From an uncultured Bacteroidia bacterium (GTDB lineage Bacteria; Bacteroidota; Bacteroidia; Bacteroidales; F082): a stretch of DNA of 48,761 bases. Below the pieces are notes generated by a model. That model was given only the letters and a program-made list of their open reading frames with translations, had not been told where the DNA came from and ran no database searches. Where the stretch lies: positions 1 through 48,761 of the forward strand of contig CADAVB010000036.1 in NCBI GenBank assembly GCA_902791165.1, read 5' to 3'. Below are positions 41,794-48,761 of this stretch, piece after piece. The number at the start of each line of letters is the position of its first letter. Position 1 is the stretch's first letter. The position numbers and the translations under genes were made by a program.

Positions 41794-43257
41794 ATGAAGT
41801 TTAAAAGCAAAATAAACCTCCCGCTGGTGTTCAGGATAGAAGGCTTCCTGTTGCTGCTCGAAGGCCTTTTCATGCTGACCGTGCTTCCCGTAACCTATCT
41901 TCACCACGGCCTACGCGCTTTCAGCATGCCCTTTTCGGCCCTAATCACGCTGCTGACGGGATTGGTTTTGGTTATTGCTACACGCAACCACAAAACAGAA
42001 AAAACTTCATCGCGCGACGGCGTATTCATCGTTTGCACTTCATGGCTTGTGGTGTCGTTGTTTGGTGCCATGCCCTACCTGCTCAGCAAAAGCGTGCCTA
42101 ATTTCACCGACGGGTTTTTTGAAGCCTTGTCGGGCTTCACCACCACCGGAGCCTCTGTCTTGAAAAACATTGAGGCCGTGCCTAAGGACATTTTGTTTTG
42201 GCGCAGCATGACGCAATGGATTGGCGGCTTGGCCATCATCGTGTTCACCATTGCCATCTTGCCTTTCTTGAGCATGGGCGGAATGCAGCTTTTTGTGGCC
42301 GAAACCAATGGCATCAACTACGACAAGCTTCACCCACGCATCATGCACACGGCAAAGCGTGTTTGGGGTGTCTATCTTTTCTTCACCTTGTTGGAAACCC
42401 TTCTGTTGTATTGGGGCGACATGGGCCTTTACGATGCCGTGTGCCACTCAATGAGCACCATCAGCTCGGGCGGTTTCTCGACCCGCACAGCCAATATGGG
42501 CGCGTTTTCCAATTATTCCCAGGTGGTGGTGAGTGTTTTCATGGTGCTCGCGGGCTGCAATTTTTCCTTGTTGCTGCTTTCATTCGGGAGAAGATCGTTT
42601 GCCATACTGAAAAACCAAGAGTTCAACTCGTTCCTGAAATACATCCTTTTAGTGGGTGTGGGCATCGGTTTGGTGCTGTTGTTCGGTTGCCACAAGAGCT
42701 ATGGGAGCGCGTTTCGTGAGTCGTTTTTCGCCGTCATTTCCTCCATGACGACGACGGGGTTTTTCGTCAGCGACTACGGGGCTTGGCCAGCTTTTACCTC
42801 CATCTTGCTGTTTTTGCTTATGTTCATCGGGGCTTGTTCGGGTTCCACTTCGGGCGGCGTCAAGGTGTTTCGTCATCTGATTTTTGTCAAAAACTCGATG
42901 CTCGAACTGAAGCGTATCCTCCATCCCAACGCGGTTTTGCCCGTCAAAATCAACGGCAAGTCCATTTCGACCAACGGCATCTACAAGAACATGGCTTTTA
43001 TCTTCATCTTTTTCCTCGTGTTCTTGTTTGGGGTCATCGTGTTGCGATTCACGGGCAACGATTTTGAAACCGCCTTGGGTGCCTCGCTGGGTGCCTTGGG
43101 CAATGTGGGTACCAGCATAGGCCAAGTGGGACCTGGCGGGTCGTATGTTGCTTTTACGGTGGGCGCAAAATGGATTCTCATGCTGCTGATGTTGGTCGGC
43201 AGGGTAGAGCTGTTTTCGCTGCTCACGTTGTTGTCCAGAAACTTTTGGAGAAATTAG
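41794..43257 (+). CDS. trkH: Trk potassium uptake protein TrkH
   Basis: 487 residues, membrane protein with about ten hydrophobic helices and pore loops. The first selectivity-filter segment is FTTTGASVLKN, the second appears in STISSGGFSTR, and later ones in MTTTGFFVSDYG and LGNVGTSIGQVGPGG. It conducts potassium into the cell with TrkA as regulator. Its stop is 3 bases from the end of the convergent 57-aa gene. Confidence 0.95.
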   Translation: MKFKSKINLPLVFRIEGFLLLLEGLFMLTVLPVTYLHHGLRAFSMPFSALITLLTGLVLVIATRNHKTEKTSSRDGVFIVCTSWLVVSLFGAMPYLLSKSVPNFTDGFFEALSGFTTTGASVLKNIEAVPKDILFWRSMTQWIGGLAIIVFTIAILPFLSMGGMQLFVAETNGINYDKLHPRIMHTAKRVWGVYLFFTLLETLLLYWGDMGLYDAVCHSMSTISSGGFSTRTANMGAFSNYSQVVVSVFMVLAGCNFSLLLLSFGRRSFAILKNQEFNSFLKYILLVGVGIGLVLLFGCHKSYGSAFRESFFAVISSMTTTGFFVSDYGAWPAFTSILLFLLMFIGACSGSTSGGVKVFRHLIFVKNSMLELKRILHPNAVLPVKINGKSISTNGIYKNMAFIFIFFLVFLFGVIVLRFTGNDFETALGASLGALGNVGTSIGQVGPGGSYVAFTVGAKWILMLLMLVGRVELFSLLTLLSRNFWRN

Positions 43258-43260
43258 CCT

Positions 43261-43434
43261 TTACACGTCAAACTTGAATTCGGCATCAAACCAGCCGGTG
43301 TCTTCTTTCAATAAATCATATTCCTCTCCGGTGAGATGATCCACGACGTGCACGGTGCCTTTGATGTCGTCGTAAGTGAATGTAAACTGGGAGTTTACGT
43401 CGTCTTTGGGTACGTCCATTTCAGATGTTATCAT
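43261..43434 (-). CDS. 57-residue acidic protein of unknown function
   Basis: Minus-strand reading gives MITSEMDVPKDDVNSQFTFT, then YDDIKGTVHVVDHLTGEEYD and LLKEDTGWFDAEFKFDV with a TAA at 43261-43263. It is acidic, without signal peptide or membrane segment, and looks like a small beta-containing domain. A clear -7 element (43449-43456) lies 15 bases before the ATG, which supports it as a real gene. I do not recognise the family. It converges with trkH. Confidence 0.7.
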   Translation of the reverse strand: MITSEMDVPKDDVNSQFTFTYDDIKGTVHVVDHLTGEEYDLLKEDTGWFDAEFKFDV

Positions 43435-43448
43435 TGGTTTTGCGGCGG

Positions 43449-43456
43449 CAAAGATA
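43449..43456 (-). promoter_or_regulatory. -7 element for the 57-aa gene
   Basis: TATCTTTG followed by CCGCCG on the minus strand, very close to the ATG at 43434. Confidence 0.5.
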
Positions 43457-43466
43457 CGAATTTTTT

Positions 43467-43563
43467 AGTTTGAAGTTAATAGTTTGTAGTGTGTAGTTAT
43501 TAATCCGCCAACTCCTAACTCCTAACTCCACACTCCTAACTCCACACTCCTAACTCACAACTA
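43467..43563. repeat. Oligomer-built inverted repeat (AGTTAGGAGT-type units)
   Basis: The left arm (43467-43498) consists of AGTT/TAGT units; the right arm (from 43510) is a run of TAACTCC and CACACTCC units, including CTCCACACTCCTAACT repeated in tandem. The arms are roughly reverse-complementary around an ATTAATCCGCC loop. The design, short oligomers in both arms, resembles the stem-loops at 13670 and 45659. It abuts the stop of the secreted protein gene. Confidence 0.65.
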
Positions 43564-44280
43564 CCTCCTTCTTCTCCTACCTTTCCGTCCTTCGACAATT
43601 TTCGAGAACTTGTTCTTCGACTTGCGCATGGTTGAAAACTTGGTGACGGAGCCTGCCGAGGGGCCTTTCAGATTGAGGATATGCGAGCGCGAGGCCACAA
43701 AGCCGCTTTCGTCCTGGTCGTCAATCTTGCCGTATTTGTTCTTTTTGGCGGCAAACACGATGACATTGTCGATATACCAGCTGTCGATGTAGGAGCCTGT
43801 CCCGCTGAAATAGAGGCAGAATTGCGGTGCTTTGGTAGGCCATTCCTCCATGTCGAAGGTGAGCAGGTATTGGCTTTGGGCGATGCTGCCCCTGATGGTG
43901 TCTTCCCAGATGCTCACCCAGCTGAAGCCGTCTTGCGACATTCCAACGCCGATTCTCGCGTCAAGGTCGCCTTGCAGGGCTTCGAGGCTGTGGTTGAACT
44001 GAAAGTTGATGAAGTCATATTTGCCAAGCTCCACAATCGGCGTAACGAGGCGTGTGGTTCCTTCGAAGTTGAAGTCGGGGTGCATCTGCACCTCGCGAGG
44101 TTTGCCGCCGGCAAAGGTGGTGTTGGAAATGTACCACACGGCCCAGTCGTCGCCTGTCGCGTCCCAGCCTTCTTCGAGCCAGGGATTGAAGAAACCTTCG
44201 CACAACACCACATCGCCCTGCTGTGCCTTCAGCGGCAAGCAGAGCCATACCAGCGTTATGTACAACAAGAATTTCTTCAT
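43561..44280 (-). CDS. Secreted protein with jelly-roll-like domain and arginine-rich tail
   Basis: 239 residues with a signal peptide (MKKFLLYITLVWLCLPLKAQ). Residues about 20-180 are beta-rich with a pattern seen in MAM or carbohydrate-binding jelly-rolls of Bacteroidota (DWAVWYISNTTF, TRLVTPIVELGKYDFINFQF, SYIDSWYIDNVIVF). The last 60 residues are strongly basic and end in EGRKGRRRRR. It does not carry a recognisable T9SS sorting domain. It lies 27 bases after mreD on the same strand, where pbp2 and rodA often sit in related genomes, so it may be cotranscribed with mreBCD. Function unknown. Confidence 0.75.
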   Translation of the reverse strand: MKKFLLYITLVWLCLPLKAQQGDVVLCEGFFNPWLEEGWDATGDDWAVWYISNTTFAGGKPREVQMHPDFNFEGTTRLVTPIVELGKYDFINFQFNHSLEALQGDLDARIGVGMSQDGFSWVSIWEDTIRGSIAQSQYLLTFDMEEWPTKAPQFCLYFSGTGSYIDSWYIDNVIVFAAKKNKYGKIDDQDESGFVASRSHILNLKGPSAGSVTKFSTMRKSKNKFSKIVEGRKGRRRRR

Positions 44281-44307
44281 CAGTACGGGTTTTTCGTTTT
44301 TTCTCCG

Positions 44308-44832
44308 TCACAGCGCTTCGTTCTTTTTGTCGCGCTTGAAAAGATAAAGTATCATCATGATTAAGAAAACGGACACGGGAACGCTCAGCAAGATGCGCAA
44401 CAGCACTTGACCAAGCAGGCGGAAACTGAACGATTCGAGCAGAAACAGCGCAAAATGGTGTATCACTACCAAGAAGAGGACATAGCGCAGAAACCATCCG
44501 CCGCCCAATTGGCCCAAATCGGGCTCATGGACGTTTTCCAGCTTTTGGCTTCCCGAAACCAAACGCAAGATGCCCGGACGGCAAAATGCCATCAAAGTGG
44601 TGGCTCCTGCGTGAAGCCCAGGGGTTCCTGTGAACATATCCACACAGAAACCCAACCCAAATCCCAGCAGCAACAATTGCCAATTGGAAATATTGATCGG
44701 CAACAGCATGACAAACAAGATGTAAACGTAAGGGTGAACATAACCTCCCAAACGGATGTGATTGACCAGCAGCACTTGCACAAGCACAAGCACGACAAAA
44801 CGGATGATATGGAGCAGGGTTTTGTTCATCAA
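44308..44832 (-). CDS. mreD: Rod shape-determining protein MreD
   Basis: 174 residues, hydrophobic, with about five membrane segments (HIIRFVVLVLVQVLLVNHI, YVYILFVMLLPINI, WQLLLLGFGLGFCVDMF, FLRYVLFLVVIHHFALFLL, ILLSVPVSVFLIMMILYLF). The signature around FCVDMFTGTPGLHAGATTLMAF is typical of Bacteroidota MreD. It helps organise the cell-wall elongation complex. Its ATG overlaps the mreC stop by 4 bases. Confidence 0.9.
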   Translation of the reverse strand: MMNKTLLHIIRFVVLVLVQVLLVNHIRLGGYVHPYVYILFVMLLPINISNWQLLLLGFGLGFCVDMFTGTPGLHAGATTLMAFCRPGILRLVSGSQKLENVHEPDLGQLGGGWFLRYVLFLVVIHHFALFLLESFSFRLLGQVLLRILLSVPVSVFLIMMILYLFKRDKKNEAL

Positions 44833-45647
44833 GGCTCAAATTTGGATTTCAGGGAATCTATTTCGTGTTTGTAGTGGTGTTTGACCACATAGACATGACG
44901 CAGGGTGGCAAAGTCGGTGGCAAAGGTGATGCGGGCCTTGTTGAAAGTGCCGCTCGCCATTGATTGCAATTCATCAACAGTGCCTACCATCAAGTCTTCG
45001 GGAAAGATGAAGGAATAAGAGCTGGTGAGCACGGTGTCGCCTTGGTGAAGTTCCACATGGGTGGGGATGTCTTCCACCATGCCGTGGCGATAGTCGTTGG
45101 TGTTCCACCGAAGGCTTCCCAACTCTTGGTTGCCTTTGAATCGCACACCGACAAACGACTTGCTGTGAAGCAAACTCAAGATGGAAGCGTAATGTTTGCC
45201 CACATCAACCACCACACCCACGATGCCTTTCGTCGAAACCACGCCCATGTCGCGCTCCACTCCATCAACGCTGCCTTTGTTGATGATGATATAGTTGTTG
45301 GCTTGATTGGTGCTGTTATTGACCACCTGGGCGGGTATGTATTCGTACACCGTATCGCTATCGACCAAGTCGTAACTGCGCTCCATGGTGTCCACAACGA
45401 TTGACAGCTGTTCCCTAAGCATGGCGTTTTCCTCGGCCAATTCTTTGTTGGTCTTGCTCAAACGAAAATAATTGCCCACCTCGCTGCTACTCTCGAGAAC
45501 CTTGCCCACAACCGTGTTGGTACCGTTCACCAGACGGTTGCGATGGAAGTTTTGGCTACGGGCGAGCAACAGGATGGAAATCACTTCGAGCAAGATAAAC
45601 AGGATGACGAAGTGGTGTTTGAGGATGAAGCGCCTGAGGTTATACAT
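44829..45647 (-). CDS. mreC: Rod shape-determining protein MreC
   Basis: 272 residues. One N-terminal membrane helix (about residues 12-30) is followed by a coiled coil (about 60-95, LSKTNKELAEENAMLREQLS) and two beta-barrel domains (NNYIIINKGSVDGVERDMGV; VLTSSYSFIFPEDLMVGTV). MreC is the periplasmic scaffold linking MreB to the peptidoglycan synthases. It overlaps mreD by 4 bases. mreB lies upstream, separated by a ~94-base stem-loop repeat. Confidence 0.95.
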   Translation of the reverse strand: MYNLRRFILKHHFVILFILLEVISILLLARSQNFHRNRLVNGTNTVVGKVLESSSEVGNYFRLSKTNKELAEENAMLREQLSIVVDTMERSYDLVDSDTVYEYIPAQVVNNSTNQANNYIIINKGSVDGVERDMGVVSTKGIVGVVVDVGKHYASILSLLHSKSFVGVRFKGNQELGSLRWNTNDYRHGMVEDIPTHVELHQGDTVLTSSYSFIFPEDLMVGTVDELQSMASGTFNKARITFATDFATLRHVYVVKHHYKHEIDSLKSKFEP

Positions 45648-45658
45648 AGCTGTTTTAT

Positions 45659-45752
45659 TCGGAATGCAGAATGCAGAATTTGGAATGCAGAATAACGCGA
45701 AGCAATACAGGGCTTTGCCTTATTCCGCATTCATCATTCATAATTCCGCATT
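45659..45752. repeat. Stem-loop repeat (GAAT-rich arms, GGGCTTTGCC loop) between mreB and mreC
   Basis: Arms made of GGAATGCAGAAT-type units on the left and ATTCCGCATTC/ATTCATAATTCC units on the right are imperfectly complementary. The loop holds GGGCTTTGCC (45710-45719), identical to the copy at 13716-13725. It fills the mreB-mreC gap entirely and touches the mreB stop codon. Confidence 0.75.
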
Positions 45753-46774
45753 TATTTAATCAAGAAGGTAAAGCGGTCGAAGTTCTTCAGGGCGATACCA
45801 GTGCCACGGGCCACGGCGCGCAGCGGGTCTTCGGCCACGTGGATGGGGAGCTTGGTCTTGGCGTTGAGGCGTTTGTCGAGGCCACGCAGCAAAGCGCCAC
45901 CACCGGTGAGGTAGATACCCGTGCGGTAGATGTCGGCCGAAAGCTCGGGCGGGGTTTGTTCCAAAGCGCTCAACACGGCGGTTTCGATTTTCATAATGCT
46001 CTTGTCCAAGCAGTTGGCGATTTCGACATAGTTCACCTTAATTTCCTTCGGGATACCCGTCAGCATGTCGCGGCCTTGCACGGCATAGTCATCGGGCGGA
46101 TTGTCCAAATGGGTGATGGCAGCGCCGACTTCAATCTTGATGCGCTCGGCGGTGCGCTCGCCCACAATGATGTTGTGTTGCTTGCGCATGTATTCCTCAA
46201 TGTCGGCGGTGAAGTCGTCGCCAGCGATGCGAATGGACTTGTTATTGACGATGCCGCCCAAGGCGATGACGGCGATTTCGGAGGTGCCGCCCCCGATGTC
46301 GATGATCATGTTGCCTGTAGGCTCAAGCACGTCGATGCCGATACCGATGGCGGCGGCCATAGGCTCGTGAATCAGACGCACTTCCTTGGCGCCAGCGTGT
46401 TCAGCCGAGTCTTTCACGGCGCGTTCTTCCACCTCGGTGATGCCCGAAGGGATGCAGATGACCATTTTCAGGCTGGGCGGAAACAGCGTATTCTTGAAGT
46501 TGATCATCTTGATCATTTCGCGAATCATGTATTCCGCCGCATTGAAGTTGGCAATCACGCCGTCGCGAAGCGGGCGTATGGTCTTGATGTTCTCGTGCGT
46601 CTTGCCATGCATCATCATGGCGCGCTTGCCCACGGCGATGATTTTCTTCGTGTCGTGTTGCAGCGCCACGATGGAAGGTTCATCAACGACTACCTTGTCG
46701 TTGTATATGATGATGGTATTGGCTGTTCCTAAATCAACAGCGATTTCTTTGTTGAGGAATGAAAATGCTCCCAT
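45752..46774 (-). CDS. mreB: Rod shape-determining protein MreB
   Basis: 340 residues, actin-like ATPase. The phosphate-1 motif is VDLGTANTIIYND-like near residue 15, the phosphate-2 motif IDIGGGTSEIAVIALGGIV is near residue 160, and the adenosine motif LTGGGALLRGLDKRL is near residue 290. MreB filaments guide lateral cell-wall synthesis and determine rod shape. The order purH-mreB-mreC-mreD on one strand is common in Bacteroidota. Here repeats separate purH from mreB and mreB from mreC. Confidence 0.97.
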   Translation of the reverse strand: MGAFSFLNKEIAVDLGTANTIIIYNDKVVVDEPSIVALQHDTKKIIAVGKRAMMMHGKTHENIKTIRPLRDGVIANFNAAEYMIREMIKMINFKNTLFPPSLKMVICIPSGITEVEERAVKDSAEHAGAKEVRLIHEPMAAAIGIGIDVLEPTGNMIIDIGGGTSEIAVIALGGIVNNKSIRIAGDDFTADIEEYMRKQHNIIVGERTAERIKIEVGAAITHLDNPPDDYAVQGRDMLTGIPKEIKVNYVEIANCLDKSIMKIETAVLSALEQTPPELSADIYRTGIYLTGGGALLRGLDKRLNAKTKLPIHVAEDPLRAVARGTGIALKNFDRFTFLIK

Positions 46775-46826
46775 ATTTTTAAGTTGTTAGTTGTCAGTTG
46801 TTTAGTTGTTTAATTTTCGTTTTGGA

Positions 46827-46880
46827 GGGCGAACACATAGGTTCGCCCGTACTTGTAGGGGCAGACCTACGTGTCTGCCC
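46827..46880. repeat. Tandem pair of short hairpins between purH and mreB
   Basis: GGGCGAAC-ACATAG-GTTCGCCC (46827-46848) and GGGCAGAC-CTACGT-GTCTGCCC (46859-46880), each a perfect 8-bp stem with a 6-base loop. They share design with the hairpin at 35749-35770. A T-run follows the second on the plus strand. Confidence 0.75.
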
Positions 46881-46886
46881 ATTTTT

Positions 46887-48410
46887 TTAATGTCTAAAAT
46901 GTCGGTATCCTGTAAACACCATAGCGATGCCATGTTGGTTGCAGCAATCAATGGATTCCTGGTCGCGGACGGATCCGCCGGGTTGCACGATGGCGCTGAT
47001 GCCGGCTTGGTGGGCCAGCTCGACGCAGTCGCTGAAGGGGAAGAAGGCGTCGGAGGCCAGCACCGCACCGTTCAAATCGAAGTCGAATGACTTGGCCTTC
47101 TCGATGGCTTGACGCAGGGCATCCACGCGCGAGGTTTGCCCAATGCCAGAGGCGTAAAGCTGTCCGCCCTTGGCCAAGACGATGGCGTTGGAGCGGCTGT
47201 GCTTCACGATTTTGTTGGCAAACACCATGTCGTCCACCTTGTTGGCAGTCGGGGTTTTTGTGGTAACGGCTTTGAAATCCTCGGCCGTTTCGGTTTGCAG
47301 GTCGCGGTCTTGCACGAGATAGCCATTCAAAGCAGTTTTCACCGTTTGCGGCTTGTAGAGGTCGGCCTTGAGGCGCAGCACCACGCGGTTTTTCTTCGAG
47401 AAGAGCAAGTCGAGCACGCCCGGTTCGTAGTCGGGGGCCACGATGACCTCAATAAAGAGTTTGTTGATTTCCTCAGCGGCTTCGAGGTCGATGGGGCGGT
47501 TGCAGACGAGCACGCCGCCAAAAGCCGAAACGGGGTCGCCAGCCAAGGCAGCCAAATACGCTTCTTTCACTGTCTTTCGGCAGGCCAATCCGCAAGGATT
47601 GTTGTGCTTGAGAATGGCGAAGGTCGGTTCGCTGAACTCGCGGATAAGGTTGAGGCCTGCGTCGAGGTCAAGCAGGTTGTTATACGACAATTCTTTGCCG
47701 TGTAGTTTTTCAAACAGCGCGTCAAGGTCGCCATAAAAAGCGCCTTTTTGGTGCGGGTTTTCGCCATAACGCAAGGTTGTGGCGCTGTCTTCTGCGAGGC
47801 GTATCGGTTTGTTTTCGTCGTCTTTCACAAACCAGTTCATGATGGCACTGTCGTAATGCGAACTCACACCGAAGGCGTAGGCGGCAAAGCGACGGCGGTC
47901 GTCCAAAGTGGTTTCTCCTTTTTGGCTTTCAAGCAGTTGGATGAGTTCGCCATAGTGTTTTTGAGAGGGCACGATGAGCACATCGTTGAAGTTTTTGGCG
48001 CCGGCGCGGATGAGGGAGATGCCGCCGATGTCGATTTTCTCGATGATTTTGGAGGCGTCGTCGGTGTTGGCCACGGTTTCCTCGAAAGGATAGAGGTCAA
48101 CGATGACGAGGTCGAAGGCGGGGATGTCGTATTCCTGCATTTCGCGTTGGTCGGAGGGCAGGCTACCGCGTCCGAGGATACCGCCAAACACTTTGGGGTG
48201 CAGGGTCTTCACGCGACCGCCCAAAATGGAGGGGTAGCCGGTGAGCGACTCCACCGTTTTCACGGTCGGGTCGAGTGGTTTGATGAAATCAAAAGTGCCT
48301 CCCGTGGAGTAAATCTGCACTCCATTTTGCTTCAACAAATCCACAATCGTGTCGATGCCTGTTTTGTAAAATACTGATATTAAAGCTGTTTTGATTTTTT
48401 TCGAGGTCAT
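46887..48410 (-). CDS. purH: Bifunctional AICAR formyltransferase / IMP cyclohydrolase
   Basis: 507 residues from the ATG at 48410 (MTSKKIKTALISVFYKTG); a longer in-frame start at 48503 would add 31 atypical residues. The N-terminal MGS-like IMP cyclohydrolase domain (STGGTFDFIK, TLHPKVFGGIL) is followed by the AICAR transformylase domain with LRYGENPHQKGAFY and the C-terminal SDAFFPFSD and QPGGSVRDQESIDCCN motifs. It catalyses the last two steps of IMP synthesis, using 10-formyltetrahydrofolate. The upstream sequence has only an imperfect -7 element (TAATCTTG on the minus strand, 48434-48441). Confidence 0.97.
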   Translation of the reverse strand: MTSKKIKTALISVFYKTGIDTIVDLLKQNGVQIYSTGGTFDFIKPLDPTVKTVESLTGYPSILGGRVKTLHPKVFGGILGRGSLPSDQREMQEYDIPAFDLVIVDLYPFEETVANTDDASKIIEKIDIGGISLIRAGAKNFNDVLIVPSQKHYGELIQLLESQKGETTLDDRRRFAAYAFGVSSHYDSAIMNWFVKDDENKPIRLAEDSATTLRYGENPHQKGAFYGDLDALFEKLHGKELSYNNLLDLDAGLNLIREFSEPTFAILKHNNPCGLACRKTVKEAYLAALAGDPVSAFGGVLVCNRPIDLEAAEEINKLFIEVIVAPDYEPGVLDLLFSKKNRVVLRLKADLYKPQTVKTALNGYLVQDRDLQTETAEDFKAVTTKTPTANKVDDMVFANKIVKHSRSNAIVLAKGGQLYASGIGQTSRVDALRQAIEKAKSFDFDLNGAVLASDAFFPFSDCVELAHQAGISAIVQPGGSVRDQESIDCCNQHGIAMVFTGYRHFRH

Positions 48411-48513
48411 ATAACAGGTTGGATTTAAAACTGCAAGATTACCAAAAATCTGAAAACGGCGCAAGAACTTGGAGCAATTTTTTTTGAACAAAGATTTCAA
48501 CATGTTTTTTCCC

Positions 48514-48521
48514 TACCTTTG
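48514..48521 (+). promoter_or_regulatory. -7 element for the last lipoprotein gene
   Basis: TACCTTTG followed by CCGCC, only 5 bases before the ATG at 48527, which suggests a leaderless or very short-leader transcript. Confidence 0.45.
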
Positions 48522-48526
48522 CCGCC

Positions 48527-48761
48527 ATGAAACGACATGTTTTCATAGGATTGATTGCCTTGTTGCTTTTGGCCTCGTGCACTGGCACTACGCACAAAGC
48601 GCGCCAGATGGCGCGCCGTGCCGAGCACCTGGCCGATACCCTGCCCGACAGCACCTTACGCCTGATTGACAGCGTGTTGCGTATGGAAGTCTATTTCAGC
48701 GAGCGCGAGCGCATGGAGCTTGCCATGCTGCAAGGCGATGTGCTTTTTGGCCACCACGACA
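48527..48761 (+). CDS. Lipoprotein, 3' truncated by window edge
   Basis: 78 residues are visible, and the frame is still open at the window end. MKRHVFIGLIALLLLASC is a lipoprotein signal with C18 as the lipidated residue. The following region is helical (RMARRAEHLADTLPDSTLRL-like, then RMEVYFSERERMELAMLQGD) and resembles the first helices of a tetratricopeptide-type array, as in many Bacteroidota lipoproteins with repeated P-D-S-A/T-L segments. It is divergent from purH. Function cannot be inferred from this fragment. Confidence 0.7.
   Translation, partial: MKRHVFIGLIALLLLASCTGTTHKARQMARRAEHLADTLPDSTLRLIDSVLRMEVYFSERERMELAMLQGDVLFGHHD

Noticed and set aside
45671-46732. 353-residue open frame antisense to mreB
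   Set aside because: It begins inside a hairpin repeat and runs antisense to a certain mreB; His/Asp/Val-rich composition is typical of shadow frames.
1-48761. tRNA, rRNA, CRISPR array or transposase genes
   Set aside because: No T-loop-like GTTCRAATC context with a cloverleaf, no regularly spaced long direct repeats, and no transposase-like product were seen.

Overview
The window reads as the chromosome of an uncultured member of the Bacteroidales (Bacteroidota). The evidence is: two secreted proteins with type IX secretion (T9SS) C-terminal sorting domains; several lipoproteins; propionate-type methylmalonyl-CoA mutase genes; Bacteroidota-specific families (DUF4175, an IPExxxVDY-like protein after rnc, a bacterial GH3-type enzyme); A-rich translation starts without clear Shine-Dalgarno sequences; and about twenty copies of the Bacteroidota promoter -7 element TAnnTTTG just upstream of genes. 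I see no tRNA, rRNA, CRISPR array or intact transposase.

Layout. 1-8126: 3' part of a DUF4175 coiled-coil protein, ybeY, mnmG bracketed by two parS-like palindromes, an orphan methyltransferase and a large NtrY-like histidine kinase. 8144-11820: a T9SS cargo protein with a PNGase F-like domain, divergent from a lipoprotein. 11871-15921: mutA (3' end damaged) and mutB, then a strong terminator. 16127-18923: acpP, fabF, rnc and the IPExxxVDY-like gene. 18960-20837: glnA divergent from a 78-aa protein, bracketed by two related palindromes.

20838-26534 is an accessory region. It holds a compact operon of a PD-(D/E)XK-like nuclease, a beta-CASP/RNase J-like metallo-beta-lactamase and a metallophosphoesterase. 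Behind it lie an unknown gene with a probable frameshift, a short protein resembling the DnaE polymerase palm but without its catalytic aspartates, a tiny membrane ORF, an orphan integrase-type arm DNA-binding protein and a ParE-like toxin-antitoxin pair. This is the best place to look for an undescribed system.

26549-43257 is mostly housekeeping and carbohydrate genes: a hydrolase-GNAT fusion, a low-molecular-weight phosphatase, glmS, metG, a GH92 alpha-mannosidase, mnmA, an RluA-type pseudouridine synthase, a LysE exporter, a GH3-type enzyme, a T9SS beta-helix protein, trkA and trkH. 43261-48761 holds a 57-aa protein, a secreted protein with an arginine tail, mreD, mreC, mreB, purH and the start of a lipoprotein.

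A second theme is short hairpin repeats of several families. They sit between genes and also inside operons (mutA/mutB, mreB/mreC, purH/mreB). Functional links are modest: the PNGase F-like protein and the GH92 mannosidase would both act on host N-glycans; mutAB belongs to the succinate-propionate route; acpP-fabF-rnc and purH-mreBCD are standard neighbourhoods. All family assignments were made by reading motifs, without database searches.
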